Shown here: positions 21,996 through 33,456 of the stretch, piece by piece
Position numbering within the stretch: the stretch's first letter is position 1
Layout: each line of letters starts with the position of its first letter
NCBI GenBank assembly: GCA_026168455.1
Contig: CM047426.1
Span: forward strand, 132,001-196,000
DNA from: Theocolax elegans
Lineage: Eukaryota > Arthropoda > Insecta > Hymenoptera > Cerocephalidae
DNA length: 64,000 nucleotides
Direction of reading: 5' to 3'
Notes under the pieces: generated by a model
Seen by the model: only the letters and a program-made list of their open reading frames with translations
What the model was told of the DNA's origin: nothing
Database searches by the model: none
Translations under genes and position numbers: made by a program

Positions 21996-22407
21996 CACAG
22001 AGAGAAACATGTTTTTATTATTATTTTAACGTAGCTCTTTTTATGCTCCCAACTTGGTGTTAATGAGCGACGGAGGTCATACGAGAGAGAAAATTGACAA
22101 ACTTAGTCTGTGTATAGTCTCACAGAGTCATTATTAGGGTATGTAGTCTCAGGATGAGTGTGGGTCTCACCGAATCATTCGGTGAGACGCGCTGTGTTCC
22201 ACAGTACCGCTTATTCTTTATTGTTATTAAAATAATAAATTATAAATAATAAATAACGATATAATAATATATAAAGACATATTTGATTGAATGATTCGGT
22301 GAGACTCACAGTCTCATCCTGTGAGCGCCCAGAGTCCATCCTTCAACTGCCCAAGCTATGAGTCTGTGGGATTATCCACAGACTGAGTCTGTCATTTTCT
22401 CTCCGTG
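21996..22407. mobile_element. CACAGAGAG-ended foldback with a SINE insertion
   Basis: Ends CACAGAGAGAAA and, inverted, CACGGAGAGAAAA. Inverted inner arms share GACTCAGTCTGTG-like and TCTCACCGAATCATTC blocks (22165-22180 and 22290-22305). A 5'-truncated SINE lies just inside the left end. The ends resemble the CACTGAGAAAA family but the flanks (AA, CA) do not give a clean TA duplication. Confidence 0.7.
22008..22083 (-). mobile_element. 5'-truncated copy of the tRNA-Thr SINE
   Basis: Only the tail and distal body remain (GCTCTTTTTATGCTCCCAA, GAGCGACGGAGGTCATACG on the plus strand). It is bounded by AGAGAGAAA at 21999-22007 and 22086-22093 region, a likely target duplication in the host element's terminus. 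Confidence 0.75.
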
Positions 22408-22845
22408 CATTTTCCGTGATTCGTTAACCCCAATTGAAGATATCGACTTAAGGGGAGTCCGTACTAATAACTTCACAAATCCGCCACCCGAAAGTTTGCG
22501 AGCAGCAGTGGCGCTGCCGTCAGATAGGCTGAGTTCGTATTCGACAATAATTATGGACATTTATGTATGTGTTCTGAGCCTTGATATTTTGATTATGTTC
22601 TGTTGTACAATAAAAAATTGAAAGATGAAGTAATTTAAGGTGTTGGTAATAATAATGTAAATAATTAATTTTAATTCATAACTTTTAACAACGAAACTGG
22701 TCAGACGATTCAGTAGTAACGATGGAAATATTCACGTGACTCTTGCTCCCTCTCACGGACACATTTCAACTTCTATAAAAATCGACGTATTTCTCTCGCC
22801 CTTTAAACTTTCCATCAGTCTGTCCTTTTTTTCGTAAGTTGACTA
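22408..22845. other. No gene recognised
   Basis: Mixed sequence between the foldback and the LTR element. The open frame 22358-22621 crosses the element boundary and is not credible. Confidence 0.45.
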
Positions 22846-23261
22846 TGTAACGCATCCGCTGGGGATCAAGGCGGAAAGTTTTAGAATAAAGGAAATACTT
22901 GCAGGTTCTTAAAATGGTGCTGGAGATTTATTTGAATTACAGTTCTTAAAATCACGGTCGCCAGTCACTAATCGAGTGACAAATAAACTAGCACACGCGC
23001 ACTCGTACCGCGCGAGGAAGCCATGCTTAGGGCCTCATACTCACCGGGAGTCGCGCGCTCGCGTACCGCGTGCGGCGTCGGGCGTGTTGCTCGCCGAGCG
23101 TCCAAAACGAGAGAGAGCGGGCGAAACGCGACGAAACTCGAGCTGCGGCCGCGGCCGATCGCGTAGTTTCGCGGTTGCCCGTGCGCTTACCGAGCGCTGA
23201 GAATATGGCCCGACGAACACACATACACACATGTGACTGGCATACAAATCGCCACGTCACA
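22846..23261 (-). repeat. 3' LTR
   Basis: 416 bp, CpG-rich. Differs from the 5' LTR by a few substitutions and a small indel near 22982 (AAATAAAC versus CAACACAC). Confidence 0.9.
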
Positions 23262-23277
23262 ACTCCCCCCTCCTAAA
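23262..23277 (-). promoter_or_regulatory. Polypurine tract
   Basis: TTTAGGAGGGGGGAGT on the minus strand, directly before the 3' LTR; expected primer for plus-strand DNA synthesis. Confidence 0.85.
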
Positions 23278-23712
23278 CCGAAATTATTTCAATAACTTTG
23301 ATTTAATTATCGAGGAGAATGCGGCTAACTAAAGCTATCACACATAATTATAAAAATAAAACACATACTAGGTTAGACGGTACTAACTCGTCGGAGTAAT
23401 GTATCTGGGGTGTATCTACAATGGGGGCTGGATGCTAGAGAATACGTGTTGATGAACTGGAACGTGTAAATCAGTGTAAGTGAATGTAAGTGTTTCGCGC
23501 TATACATGTGGATCACTCTCGCACACACACATATATACAATTACTTTCGCGAGTAACTGGCTTACAAATTCATTACGCACGCATTTACAAATAATTTAGC
23601 ATAAACCTTTCCATAGCTCACACCAACATGAATTACGTATTCAAAAATACAAATAATATAAAATTTATTTACATCGAACTTATAATCAAAACTATTTACA
23701 TGTTTTTAATCA

Positions 23713-24148
23713 CTAATAACAAAGTTTATGTTTCCTGAATACCATAGTGGGTAGTGGACACTCGTTCCGCCGATGACCTCTACTTCCACAATTCCAGTAC
23801 GTACACGTAAACGTACTTCCGTATACATAACAATCATCCGTCCAACTTTTCCGTTGCGACGCTCGAAATTCGTAGTTTGCCGAATTTAATGACGTTGTAC
23901 ACCGGATAAAGGAATGCTGATACGGTGTTCTCGGGAAACTTAACTTGCTTGACGGGTGCTGGAGGGGTATTTTCTGCGATCTTCGACAGGTACTGCGCAC
24001 AAAAGAAATCCCACCTGGTGACAACTATGGCGGAGAATTCGTCTCCGTTTTGGCCAACTCGAGGCCCTATGTCGTCACCATGTGGCGATGCTGATCCAAT
24101 CCTGTCGACGACTAGCTCCGATTCAGAGCAGCCCGTCCTCAATGACAC
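23713..24148 (-). pseudogene. Gag fragment with degenerate zinc knuckle
   Basis: Two overlapping minus-strand frames together look like a short Gag. The upstream frame (24148 to about 23834) starts with a Met and runs ~100 residues. A shift into the frame ending at 23713 gives a C-terminal WNCGSRGHRRNECP, which fits the second half of a CCHC knuckle (C-x4-H-x4-C); the first Cys of the standard C-x2-C spacing is not in place. Gag proteins package the element RNA. The 1.7-kb internal region leaves no room for pol. Confidence 0.6.
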
Positions 24149-24382
24149 CGATTGATCGCAGATGCTGATCCAATCCTGTCGACGTCTAGCTTCGATTCAG
24201 AGCAGCCCGTCCTCAATGACACCGATTGATCGCGGATGCTGATCCAATCCTGTCGACGTCTAACTCCGATTCAGTGCAGGCCGTCCTCGATGACACCGAT
24301 TGATCGCGGATGCTGATCCAATCCTGTCGACGTCTAGCTCCGATTCAGAGCAGCCCGTTCTCAATGACACCGATTGATCGCA
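24087..24382 (-). repeat. Four tandem copies of a 74-bp unit
   Basis: Starts at 24087, 24161, 24235 and 24309, each beginning GATGCTGATCCAATCCTGTC. 74 is not a multiple of three, so copies change frame. It lies upstream of the gag fragment in element orientation, in the leader region. Confidence 0.92.
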
Positions 24383-24947
24383 CCTTCGTGATTTTCTATC
24401 GCGGCAACCGAAATACAGAAAAAGGCACGAGTTTCAATACTCTCGCTGCCAATGTTATTGTTTCTATTGCTCTCTCGCCCGACGCGGCGCTGCCCTTGGC
24501 CACTTCGCGCGCGTAAACAAGGTCACTCGAACGAGACTCAATGTTTACATAGCGGAATTCTCGACTAGAATTTTCGTTTCTAGGAAATTCGACGCTATCG
24601 TACATATTACACTTATTTACGCGATTAAAACTTTGTCCATATTTTCACGGGGATAATTATGTACAAGGGAATTATACAATAATTCGGACTGGCAATAGGA
24701 AGCTGGAGTGGTGCTGGAGGCTGGAGGGGAAATGACTTTAGTTACTGGTGCTGGAGGGTATCTTCTAAAATATCCTCATTTCACTCCCTCGTTTTGTTCT
24801 TCGTGTACAACAGAATCACTTAGAAACACGAGAATGAATTCACTCGCCACGTGTAACACTTCCAAAATGGTCGCCTATTTCTTCGTGGCACCAAATCCAA
24901 CAAAGGAAAAGTTCTCTTCATTGTTTTTCGATCCCGAATTCGGTTCT

Positions 24948-24960
24948 GTCACGGTCGCCA
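24948..24960 (-). promoter_or_regulatory. Primer binding site
   Basis: TGGCGACCGTGAC on the minus strand, directly adjoining the 5' LTR. The TGG start fits pairing with a tRNA CCA end. Confidence 0.8.
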
Positions 24961-25378
24961 TGTAACGCATCCGCTGGGGATCAAGGCGGAAGGTTTTAGA
25001 ATAAAGGAAATACTTGCAGGTTCTTAAAATGGTGCTGGAGATTTATTTGAATTACAGTTCTTAAAATCACGGTCGCCAGTCACTAATCGAGTGACAACAA
25101 CACACTAGCACACGCACACTCGTACCGCGCGAGGAAGCCATGCTTAGGGCCTCACACTCACCGGGAGTCGCGCGCTCGCGTACCGCGTGCGGCGTCGGGC
25201 GTGTTGCTCGCCGAACGTCCAGAACGAGAGAGAGCGGGCGAAACGCGACGAAACTCGAGCTGCGGCCGCGGCCGATCGCGTAGTTTCGCGGTTGCCCGTG
25301 CGCTTACCGAGCGCTGAGAATATGGCCCGACGAACACACATACACACATGTGACTGGCATACAAATCGCCACGTCACA
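24961..25378 (-). repeat. 5' LTR
   Basis: 418 bp, CpG-rich, partner of 22846-23261. It should contain the promoter and polyadenylation signals of the element; no TATA box is obvious. Confidence 0.9.
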
Positions 25379-25398
25379 ATATATATATATATATATAT
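25379..25398. repeat. (AT)n between head-to-head LTRs
   Basis: Twenty bases of AT alternation separating the 5' LTR from the inverted solo LTR. Confidence 0.9.
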
Positions 25399-25781
25399 AG
25401 TGACGTGGCGATTTGTATGCCAGTCACATGTGTGTGTGTGTGTGTTCGTCGAGCCATATTCTCAGCGCTCAGCCGCGGCCGCAGCTCGAGTTTCGGCGCG
25501 TTTCGTCCGCTCTCTCTCGTTCTGGACGCTCGGCGAGCAACACGCCCGATGCCGCACGCGGTACGCGAGCGCGCGACTCCCGGTGAGTGTGAGGCCCTAA
25601 GCATGGCTTCCTCGCGCGGTACGAGTGTGCGTGTGCTAGTGTGTTGTTGTCACTCGATTAGTGACTGGCGACCGTGATTTTAAGGACTGTAATTCAAATA
25701 AATCTCCAGCACCATTTTAAGAACCTTCCAGTATTCCTTTTATTTTAAACCTCCGCCTTGATCCCCAGCGGATGCGTTACA
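25399..25781 (+). mobile_element. Solo LTR, inverted relative to the neighbouring element
   Basis: The same LTR as at 22846 and 24961 but in plus orientation, ~383 bp with an internal deletion (the GCGCTCGGTAAGCGC section is missing near 25470) and extra TG repeats near 25432. It is bordered by AT repeats on both sides (25379-25398, 25782-25790), consistent with insertion in an AT microsatellite followed by LTR-LTR recombination. Confidence 0.88.
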
Positions 25782-27305
25782 ATATATATACCTATGTCAA
25801 CTGTCTCTCTCATTCGTTAATCTTTCTATCGCTCAGTCCTCTGAATCGAGTGATATTTCACTCTTTGAACTAGTCAAAAGTGCAGCAGTCGGCTTTGAGT
25901 GAAAAATTACTTTTGACTAAGAGTGGAAAAACCCATATAAAGAAAAATTTATTTTGTAGCGGGTTGCCGGGTCACGTTTTCTATTTTTTTCTATTTTAAT
26001 TTATTAAATATATATTTTCTGATATTAAATAGAATATACATTAAATAATACAAAGAAACTGTACCGGACGTCGGGATTTGAACCTGGGACCCTCCCCGTC
26101 AACGTTTTTATGTTTTACTTTGAATCGTCCTTATTTGTTACACCCCGATCGAATAATTCCGGAACTTTATCAATATTGCATTATTCCGTTATTAACTGGT
26201 TACGTTTTGCCAGCTAACATTCTAACTACTAGTGTAGCGAGATTTTTGAAATTTTTGGAAAATGAAATCTAAGAGTTTATAGAAAGTTTAGGGTCAAATG
26301 ATAATTCGATACTTAGTACGCGTATAGGAATATATTGGTGAAATCGCCATAACACACTATTAATTCGATTGTCGTAATTATTAATGGGACATACTATAAT
26401 AACAAAGAATAGCAGGCATAATAGTAATAATTACGAAGGTCGGTACGTAATCGGTGGTTTTAACCTTGTTGTACTTTAACCAACATCGGTAAAACAATTT
26501 TCTTTATTCTTCCGACTTGTTGATCGAATTGATATATTATACGTCATAAACTTGTCGCACTTTTCACAAAGAATTTCGATTAGATGTATATTATACCTTC
26601 GTAACGCGTTATTCAATACTATTTTATAAAACTAGTGCCCTAGTATAGCAATTGACGGCTTTGTCCGATCGCTAAACGAGTGTGAAAAGCGTATACTGTG
26701 TGTAAAATTCGTAACTACTACAAATATAAAAGAAGTTTGATATATAAACATAAAAAGACTTTTGTCTGTTACGTATCACCGTACTGTAACAGACATAAGT
26801 CATATCCTCGGAAAATATTTATACTTTTTTCCAATCAATGCAGGATGGATAAGCGGTTTGCCTACCTTATATTTTCACTATCGCTAAATGTGTGACGTGT
26901 AGCACGGAAAAAACTGCTTACCCTGAGTATTAAAATGTCCTAAGAAAGACACAAGGAACCGCGCGGATACTTGACGCTCAAAGCAATTAAATGATTATAC
27001 GATTAGTTTATTTTCGTTGAAACAACTGTCAACTTTGTTCCTTACAACAACGAATTAATTAGTAAGAATTACAAATCATATTACTCACAAAAAAAGAAAA
27101 AAAAATTTAGTGAACGTTAAGAAAATATTTATTTATAAAATTTGTTGACAAAGCAATTTATTTATATGATATGAGAGTTATTAAAAACAAATGTTTGATA
27201 CTCCGTGCGAATGGTTCTCATCTGAATCCTCAGAAATATTATCATATTATGTGCTTCTCGCAAACTATATCAGAAAATACTGTTCGATTGGACTCGTGTG
27301 AGAAT
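25782..27305. other. No gene; decayed tRNA-module element around 25935-26230
   Basis: 25935-26230 aligns loosely with 19325-19650, including a B-box-like GGTTCAAATCC (minus, about 26074-26086) and a shared TTGCATTATTCCGTTRTTAA block, so it is an old relative of the TA-flanked element family. The A-box half is lost. The rest (26230-27305) is AT-rich with no recognised coding sequence. Confidence 0.5.
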
Positions 27306-28338
27306 TTAAGGAGGGTCAATCGTCTCCCATGATATTTTTGAAAACCAACAGTTTTTAATAAAACTTTAACAGAAGATAGTTTGAACATCGATTATTCGAT
27401 TGGTAAAAAAAATAGTAGGGTAAACGATTTAATTCTCGAGAAATCAATCACGGAAAATTCGTGCTTTTACACGGGCTTAAATGGAAGGAGTCATAATTAT
27501 CTCATTCAGTTTCTTATAACTTCGTTAATATCTAAGAGATAATAATAAAAAACTAGTGGACGATAGTTTTTTTAATGAAGATTAAAATAGTCATGAGAAA
27601 AAGGGGGGTAAACGATGTAAATTAGAAGAAAATAGATACAGAAGTATAAAAATATTTGATCAAAGTAATAACCACTGAATCAGCTGACATTTACTGCGCA
27701 TGCGTTGTAGATATCGCAACGCCGCATTTTAATTTACGCGGCGATTTGAAATTGCAATATACGTGGGTTAAATAAATTTGAAAACATTTATTATTTTATT
27801 CGATAAATATTAAACTTTTATTGTAATACATTTTTACAAGTAACATATATTTAAACTTCTCATTTTAAACTCTTTTATTCTAGAATAATAAAATTGTATT
27901 TAAAATATTTATAACAATATTTAATTTATTAACTTAATGGAGTTAAAAATTGACTCTATAATCTTTCCTTTTTTTGCCTCTCGTTGCATGCTCATTGTAT
28001 TTCATTTTTATCAAGAATAACCGTTGCATTCCATATTTATACGAGCAAACGCTGTTTTGGAAGTCGAAGCGCCGATATAATATATAGATATACTCCGTAC
28101 GCAACGTTGCCAAATATTGCGACTCAGTATTGTATACATTTAGGTGATCATAAAGGGCGCTCGGTGAAGAAAATATTTTTCTTTCACCATTGATTTACGC
28201 AATGATTTGTATATTTAGGATAATAATTATTAACACCGAAAACTATATATAACATTTACTAATAGAAATTTGTAAAAATATTAGTGCCCTAAAGGGACCT
28301 CTCAAAGACTACGGCACCTAACGATTGACCCTCCTTAA
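27306..28338. mobile_element. TTAA-flanked element, 1.03 kb, nonautonomous
   Basis: TTAA at 27306-27309 and 28335-28338 with 18-bp inverted tips TTAAGGAGGGTCAATCGT. The interior is AT-rich with no credible ORF. It ends 21 bp before the next foldback. Confidence 0.85.
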
Positions 28339-28359
28339 CATCTTCCTCGTTTGACTGAC

Positions 28360-29022
28360 AAGGAGAGTATCCCAGGTCCGGATCACGGATCTTGTCCTAA
28401 CTCTAGAATAAGTTTTGTTATATAAAAATATGAAGAAAGCCAGAGTTATAGACCCTAACGCTCGATATTACGGAAGTTATACACTGTCAATGCTATTTTA
28501 AAAAAAAAAGTACCTTTACTTCAAATGCTTATAACTTTTAAATAATAAACTATCAGCCCTCAAATATAAATTCATTTAAAAGCTGAGATAAAATAGATAC
28601 AGTTTAAAAAAAATAAGCTCAAATCAGTTGCAATGGAGCAAAGTTATAGCAGAAATAAAAATTTGTAGAAATTTTGACGAAAATTAAGCACTGTGATTTG
28701 TTAAGCTAAATTTCTACAAATTTTTATTTCTGCTAAAACTTTGCTCCATTGCAATGGATTTAAGCTTATTTTTTTTAAACTGTTTTTATTTTATCTCAGC
28801 TTTTTAATGAATTAAAGTTTGAGGGCTGATGTTAGATTGTTTAAAAGTTATAAGCGTTTTAAGTGAAAGTACATTTTTTTGAAATTTTGCTTTAATAGCG
28901 TATAACTTTTGTAAAATTAAGCGTTAGAGTCTATAACTCTGGCTTTGTTCATATTTTTATATTACAAAACTTATCCTAGAGTTAGGACAAGATCCGTGAT
29001 CCGGACCTGGGATACTCTCCTT
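28360..29022. mobile_element. AAGGAGAGT foldback element, copy 2
   Basis: Arms begin AAGGAGAGTATCCCAGGTCC and are close inverted copies for ~300 bp, nearly to the centre (AAATTTTTATTTCTGCTA). Tips are shared with 16754 and 29711. Confidence 0.88.
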
Positions 29023-29710
29023 GTGAGTATCGAAAGGTCTTATTTTTACATTACGTAAGTCTATACGCGACATCTTATGACTAATAGGCCTAAACGGAGA
29101 ATACAATTTAATGATGCAATGGTCAACAACAACTTTAGTTTTACACGAATAAAACCGATCATCAGAATAGATGAACGCTCCTATTCTATACACCTTTTGT
29201 AAAAACTTAATTTTTTCATTATTATCACTACATGAGCTCAATGAATTTGTATACAAGTTGGTAACTTTAGTCGTTTGAAATAGTTATAGTAAAAAGAGAT
29301 TGCTGAATCGTGACAGTAAATAAAAGTGAATACACCTTTTGCGAATAATAACTACGTTGCTTAGCCTAACTAATTTCTTTCCCGTGAAACAAACAGTATG
29401 TATTTATGTATTTGTGTACCTGGGTACGTACGTCTGTATGCATGCATGCACATATATTATGTGATAGTGTTAGTGCGATAACTCTAACTCGGCCAATTTA
29501 TTATACAGGATATTCTATTCGTAATACGACGAGCACATGATCCTATTTACAGCTCTATCCCTATCAAACTACTCAAATTAATTGATTTATATCAAAATTT
29601 ATGAATAGTTTGTATTAATATTTACAAAACATTTTTCTGTTGCATAATCTATTGTAAGAGTAGTTTTGATCAACGAGGCCGAACTGGTTATGAGAAAATA
29701 TCCAACTTAC
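29023..29710. other. No gene recognised
   Basis: AT-rich spacer. The minus-strand open frame 28957-29256 overlaps the foldback arm and is not credible. Confidence 0.45.
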
Positions 29711-30431
29711 TAGGAGAGTGTCACCTACAAAAAACGAATTTTTACCAAACTGTAGGATATGTTCCCTACTATAAAAATATAAAAGAAAACCCGGAGCTAC
29801 AGACTCTAACGGTCTTTTCTACGATAGATATAAGCAAAAAATAAAAATTTTTGCCTAAATTACTCTTAAATTTGATTGTTTATAACTCAGAAACGAGTAA
29901 AGATTCACATCATGGAAAAATATCTGTGAATAATATAATGTGCATAAAAAATAATTATATTTGTGTATAAAAAAAGTATGCAAAAAAGTGCTCATTAATT
30001 AAACTTATATTAATATATTAAGTGCACAACTGCACCACATGGTGAACAACATGATATAATTGTGTCTAACATTTCGGTGCATAATTCTTATGATGTGAAT
30101 GAACCATTGTATATTGAAACTTAAGTTCAAAAGAAAGCTAAGATCGCGTAGATACATTATGAAACAAAAAAATGAAGCTTAAATGTCTTCATTTGGTTGA
30201 AAGTAATGGAAGAAATAAGAATTAGACGAAATATTGGCCTAAAAAAAATTGTCAAATATTAATGCTAAATATTCGTTAAAATTTCGTCTAATTCTTATTT
30301 CTACCATAACTTTTTACCGAATTGAGGTATTGGAGCTTCTTTTCTTTTCAAAATGTATCTACTCGATATCAGCTTTCTTTTGAACTTGGGTTTGAATGTA
30401 CATTTTAACTTGTTTGCGTGACACTCTCCTA
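29711..30431. mobile_element. AGGAGAGT foldback element, copy 3
   Basis: Tips TAGGAGAGTGTCAC and inverse. The centre around 30120-30400 is homologous to 16900-17190 (AAGTTCAAAAGAAAG, AATTAGACRAAAT, TTCTTTTCAAAATGTATCTA). The left arm carries an additional ~250 bp with no inverted partner. Confidence 0.8.
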
Positions 30432-31342
30432 ATTAGATGATCTTTTGTTAATTAATGCTTCATTTGTCATTCTTGTAGGTGATGTATACAAATAATAAAT
30501 GTATTATTACATCCATTTTAAAGGAGTGGTCCGTCGCAGTGACTATATTTGAAAATGGCCAGTTGGTAATATTGGTATTAGCTGGATCGAGTTGGCTGGG
30601 GGTAACCAGTTTCACAGGTCAATCGTCTACGAAAGTACAGTCGAGTTCAAACAAATCGAGTAGATTCAGCCAGGTTAATCGAGCGTAGTCAAGAAAAAAA
30701 TTCCATCGGCCATCGATTAAATGGAATGATCAATGGAGAATGACCAATTTATAAATATAATTAGTTATCGTATGAAAAGTAAGTTGCTCATGCTTAAATA
30801 ATCCCGACGAAACCGTTGATGAGGGTGGATCGATTCTATTCAAATACGCGTTGACTAACCATTGACAAACTGCAGGAGGAGAGGAGTCGTCGCGCCGTAG
30901 TATATGTAAATGCACTGCACGTCGACGCGTCGGCGGAATTTAAAATAAAAAGTCGCGTGAAGCGCAGAGGAAGTTATAGCCGAGGTTGGATAACCGACCA
31001 TTCGTGCGCCGCGTTATAGTCCCGAAAATTCAATAGCGCGTTGCCCGAAAAATTTATTAGATTTTCAGCTCTTCCCTGCGGGAGAGACATAATAAAATGT
31101 TGCGATTCGAATTTAAAATGGGAAACGCCGGACGGAAACTCGATCGCTCGTTGATATCGGTGCAGCTCGTGAAAAACTTTCTTGAAGCACGCTCGTTACT
31201 TACGAGTTACGGTCCTTTCACTTCGACCCACTAATTTCGGGAGTGAGCACGGTAGCAGCAGCGGCACCACCGCCAAAGAATGATATTCGAGTGTGGCCAA
31301 CAGGTTTTGCGCGGCACTCCTCTTCTCAACCGATCCTACACG
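30432..31342. other. No gene recognised; CpG-rich near 30880-31300
   Basis: Sequence between the foldback and the hAT element. Short open frames at 30479-30688 and 30730-30915 have no domain features. Confidence 0.4.
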
Positions 31343-33456
31343 CAGTGCCGGATTTACATAAGGGCACTATGGGCTCGTGCCCATGGGCCTCCACCGACCG
31401 GGGGCCCCCACAAATTGATATATAAAGTTAAATAAATATTATTTATTACGTATTTTTAAAAGAATAATTTTTAAAAGAAAGTAGACCAATACTTAAAACT
31501 TACTTATGATACCAATCAATTATTGTACCCCCTTTTATTAAAATTGAATAATAAACAATTTTCACCAATTAAGCAGTAGATTATGATGAAATTTTGTAAA
31601 AATTCATATTTTAATCGAACATTAAAATAAAGAAGAAAATGCTGCATCTCAGTCGGTAATCTGTTCGTATGTTAAAGTCGATTTTGGCATTACTTTATAA
31701 AAATTTTATAGAATTTTAGAGTTTTCATAAGAGTAATTTTTACATTGTTGTGAGATTATAGTATATTAATGCATTGAAAATGCTTCCTGTTTTTTTTTAA
31801 GTAAATTTAACAAGAAGCAACTCCAATACTTAGAATAGTAAACATTGCGCTGGCGCGTGTCCGCGTGGTTCTTGTTTACGTTCATGCGAGTTTTATTATG
31901 AAGTTTCATTACCAACGGTTATGGGCGTATACTCGATAGTATGTGTTTTTATTACTGCTAATAGTGTAAGTGTTTTGTTTTCTAAATCTGCTAAAAACTG
32001 AACCAAAAGATGAATCAACAAAGTGATAGACATAAAGTAAAACGTTCGTATCTAAGTGGTGCTGCAAAGCGTCGGCTGGCATCGGATAAACAAAAAAAAG
32101 AAAACGAAATTCTTAGTAAAACTCGTCGATTGTCCGATTTTTTTGTTTCTGAAGCACCTTCCACATCCACCTGTACTGAATCTGCTAGCTCTTTAGAGGA
32201 AAATATTTCAGAGAGCATGAAAACTTTTAAGGATTCAAATTTAACAAAAAGTGACGAAAAGAAACAAATTGAGGTAAGTATAAAAATAATATAAAGTAAG
32301 TGTAATTAATTTGTTTAATTGATTTTTTCCTTTTCTTATAACTCATTCTTATATTTATACGATGCAAATAATATAAAATAAATAGAAAATTTTTAAATTA
32401 GAATAGAAATATAGACTTTAATAAATCATATTTATATACGTATGAATCTTGCATTATATTCTTATACAGTAACTATATAAAATACTTCTTATATAGTTAC
32501 TAGAAAATAATAGCATTAATATTATACTTAGAAATATTCCAGACATTTTTGTGAAAACATTCCTGTCGAAGGGAGATCAACCGATTTTGCGAAAACACGA
32601 CGTTACGCTATGGAAAAAAAATAAAATATCATTTCTCCAGGCTAATTATAAGCGAGGCTAATAATTAGTAAAATTATTTATAGGTTGTTTTTCGAGCCTG
32701 ATGACTAATTTTCTATATTTTTTTAATACAATTGATGCTGTTTGATTGGCTATATCGTGAGAGTTTCCTGCCTTCTATTTTTTGTGGAGCAAATTTTATA
32801 TTAAACACAAATTTATTTATTTATTAAGTTTATATTTACAAATTTATATTTAATTACCAATTTATATTTAATTTTATTAGCAATTTTGCATAAAAAACAT
32901 AACTTTTATCGTATAAGAAAAGGTAAAGATCAAAAGATAAATTCGTTTTAGACGTATATAAAGCTTTCAAGTATCAAAATAGCAATTTGCAAAATCAGAT
33001 TTTTTTTATTATCAAATTTTTTACTTGTTAAAAATCCGTTCAGTGTGCACAAAATCGATTCATCAAGATTTCGCAAAACTGACTGGAACATTTAATTTAA
33101 AAATATTGCACAGACGTGTTTTATTTACTTAATTTAGAACAATTATGTACTTTAGGTTCAAAGGGAGCAGGATCAAGGTTTATCTTCTGATGTAGGAGCC
33201 TGGCCTAAGATAATGAAAGATAATATTAATTATTGGATTAAAAATTATAGCCCAGCTGTACAACAATGTAACGATAATCTCTTATTAAAAGAAAAATCAG
33301 TTGAACAGCTAGATGGAAGCAAGTGTAGAAAATGTAGTGTGAATATGTTTCAACGGAAGACCAAAATGGGGGAAATTATACATCGTTCTTGGCTTTGCTT
33401 TTCACCAAAAACTGGCCGGTTATATTGTTTTTTCTGCAAATTATATAACTCGGGTA
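31343..33456 (+). mobile_element. 5' half of a ZMYM1-like hAT transposon
   Basis: CAGTGCCGGATTTACATAAG at 31343 looks like a hAT terminus. Downstream lie two spliced coding exons of a hAT transposase N-terminus. Similarity stops at 33447-33475 in a perfect hairpin, and CpG-rich unrelated sequence follows. The dimerisation and catalytic parts, and the right terminus, are missing. Confidence 0.7.

Larger units (their letters stand above)
22846..25378 (-). mobile_element. Nonautonomous LTR retrotransposon (gag remnant only), 2.5 kb
   Basis: Two direct LTRs (22846-23261, 24961-25378), each starting TGTGACG and ending GTTACA on the minus strand, enclose 1.7 kb. Orientation follows from a primer-binding-site-like TGGCGACCGTGAC directly inside the 5' LTR (24948-24960) and a polypurine tract directly before the 3' LTR (23262-23277). 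No protease, reverse transcriptase or integrase is present, so it would need proteins from a related full element. LTR similarity is high (a handful of differences), implying recent insertion. No matching target duplication: the left flank is GACTA, the right flank is (AT)n. Confidence 0.88.

Noticed and set aside
23027..23276. ORFs inside the LTR, repeated at 25144-25600
   Set aside because: They recur because the LTR recurs; LTRs are non-coding and CpG-rich.
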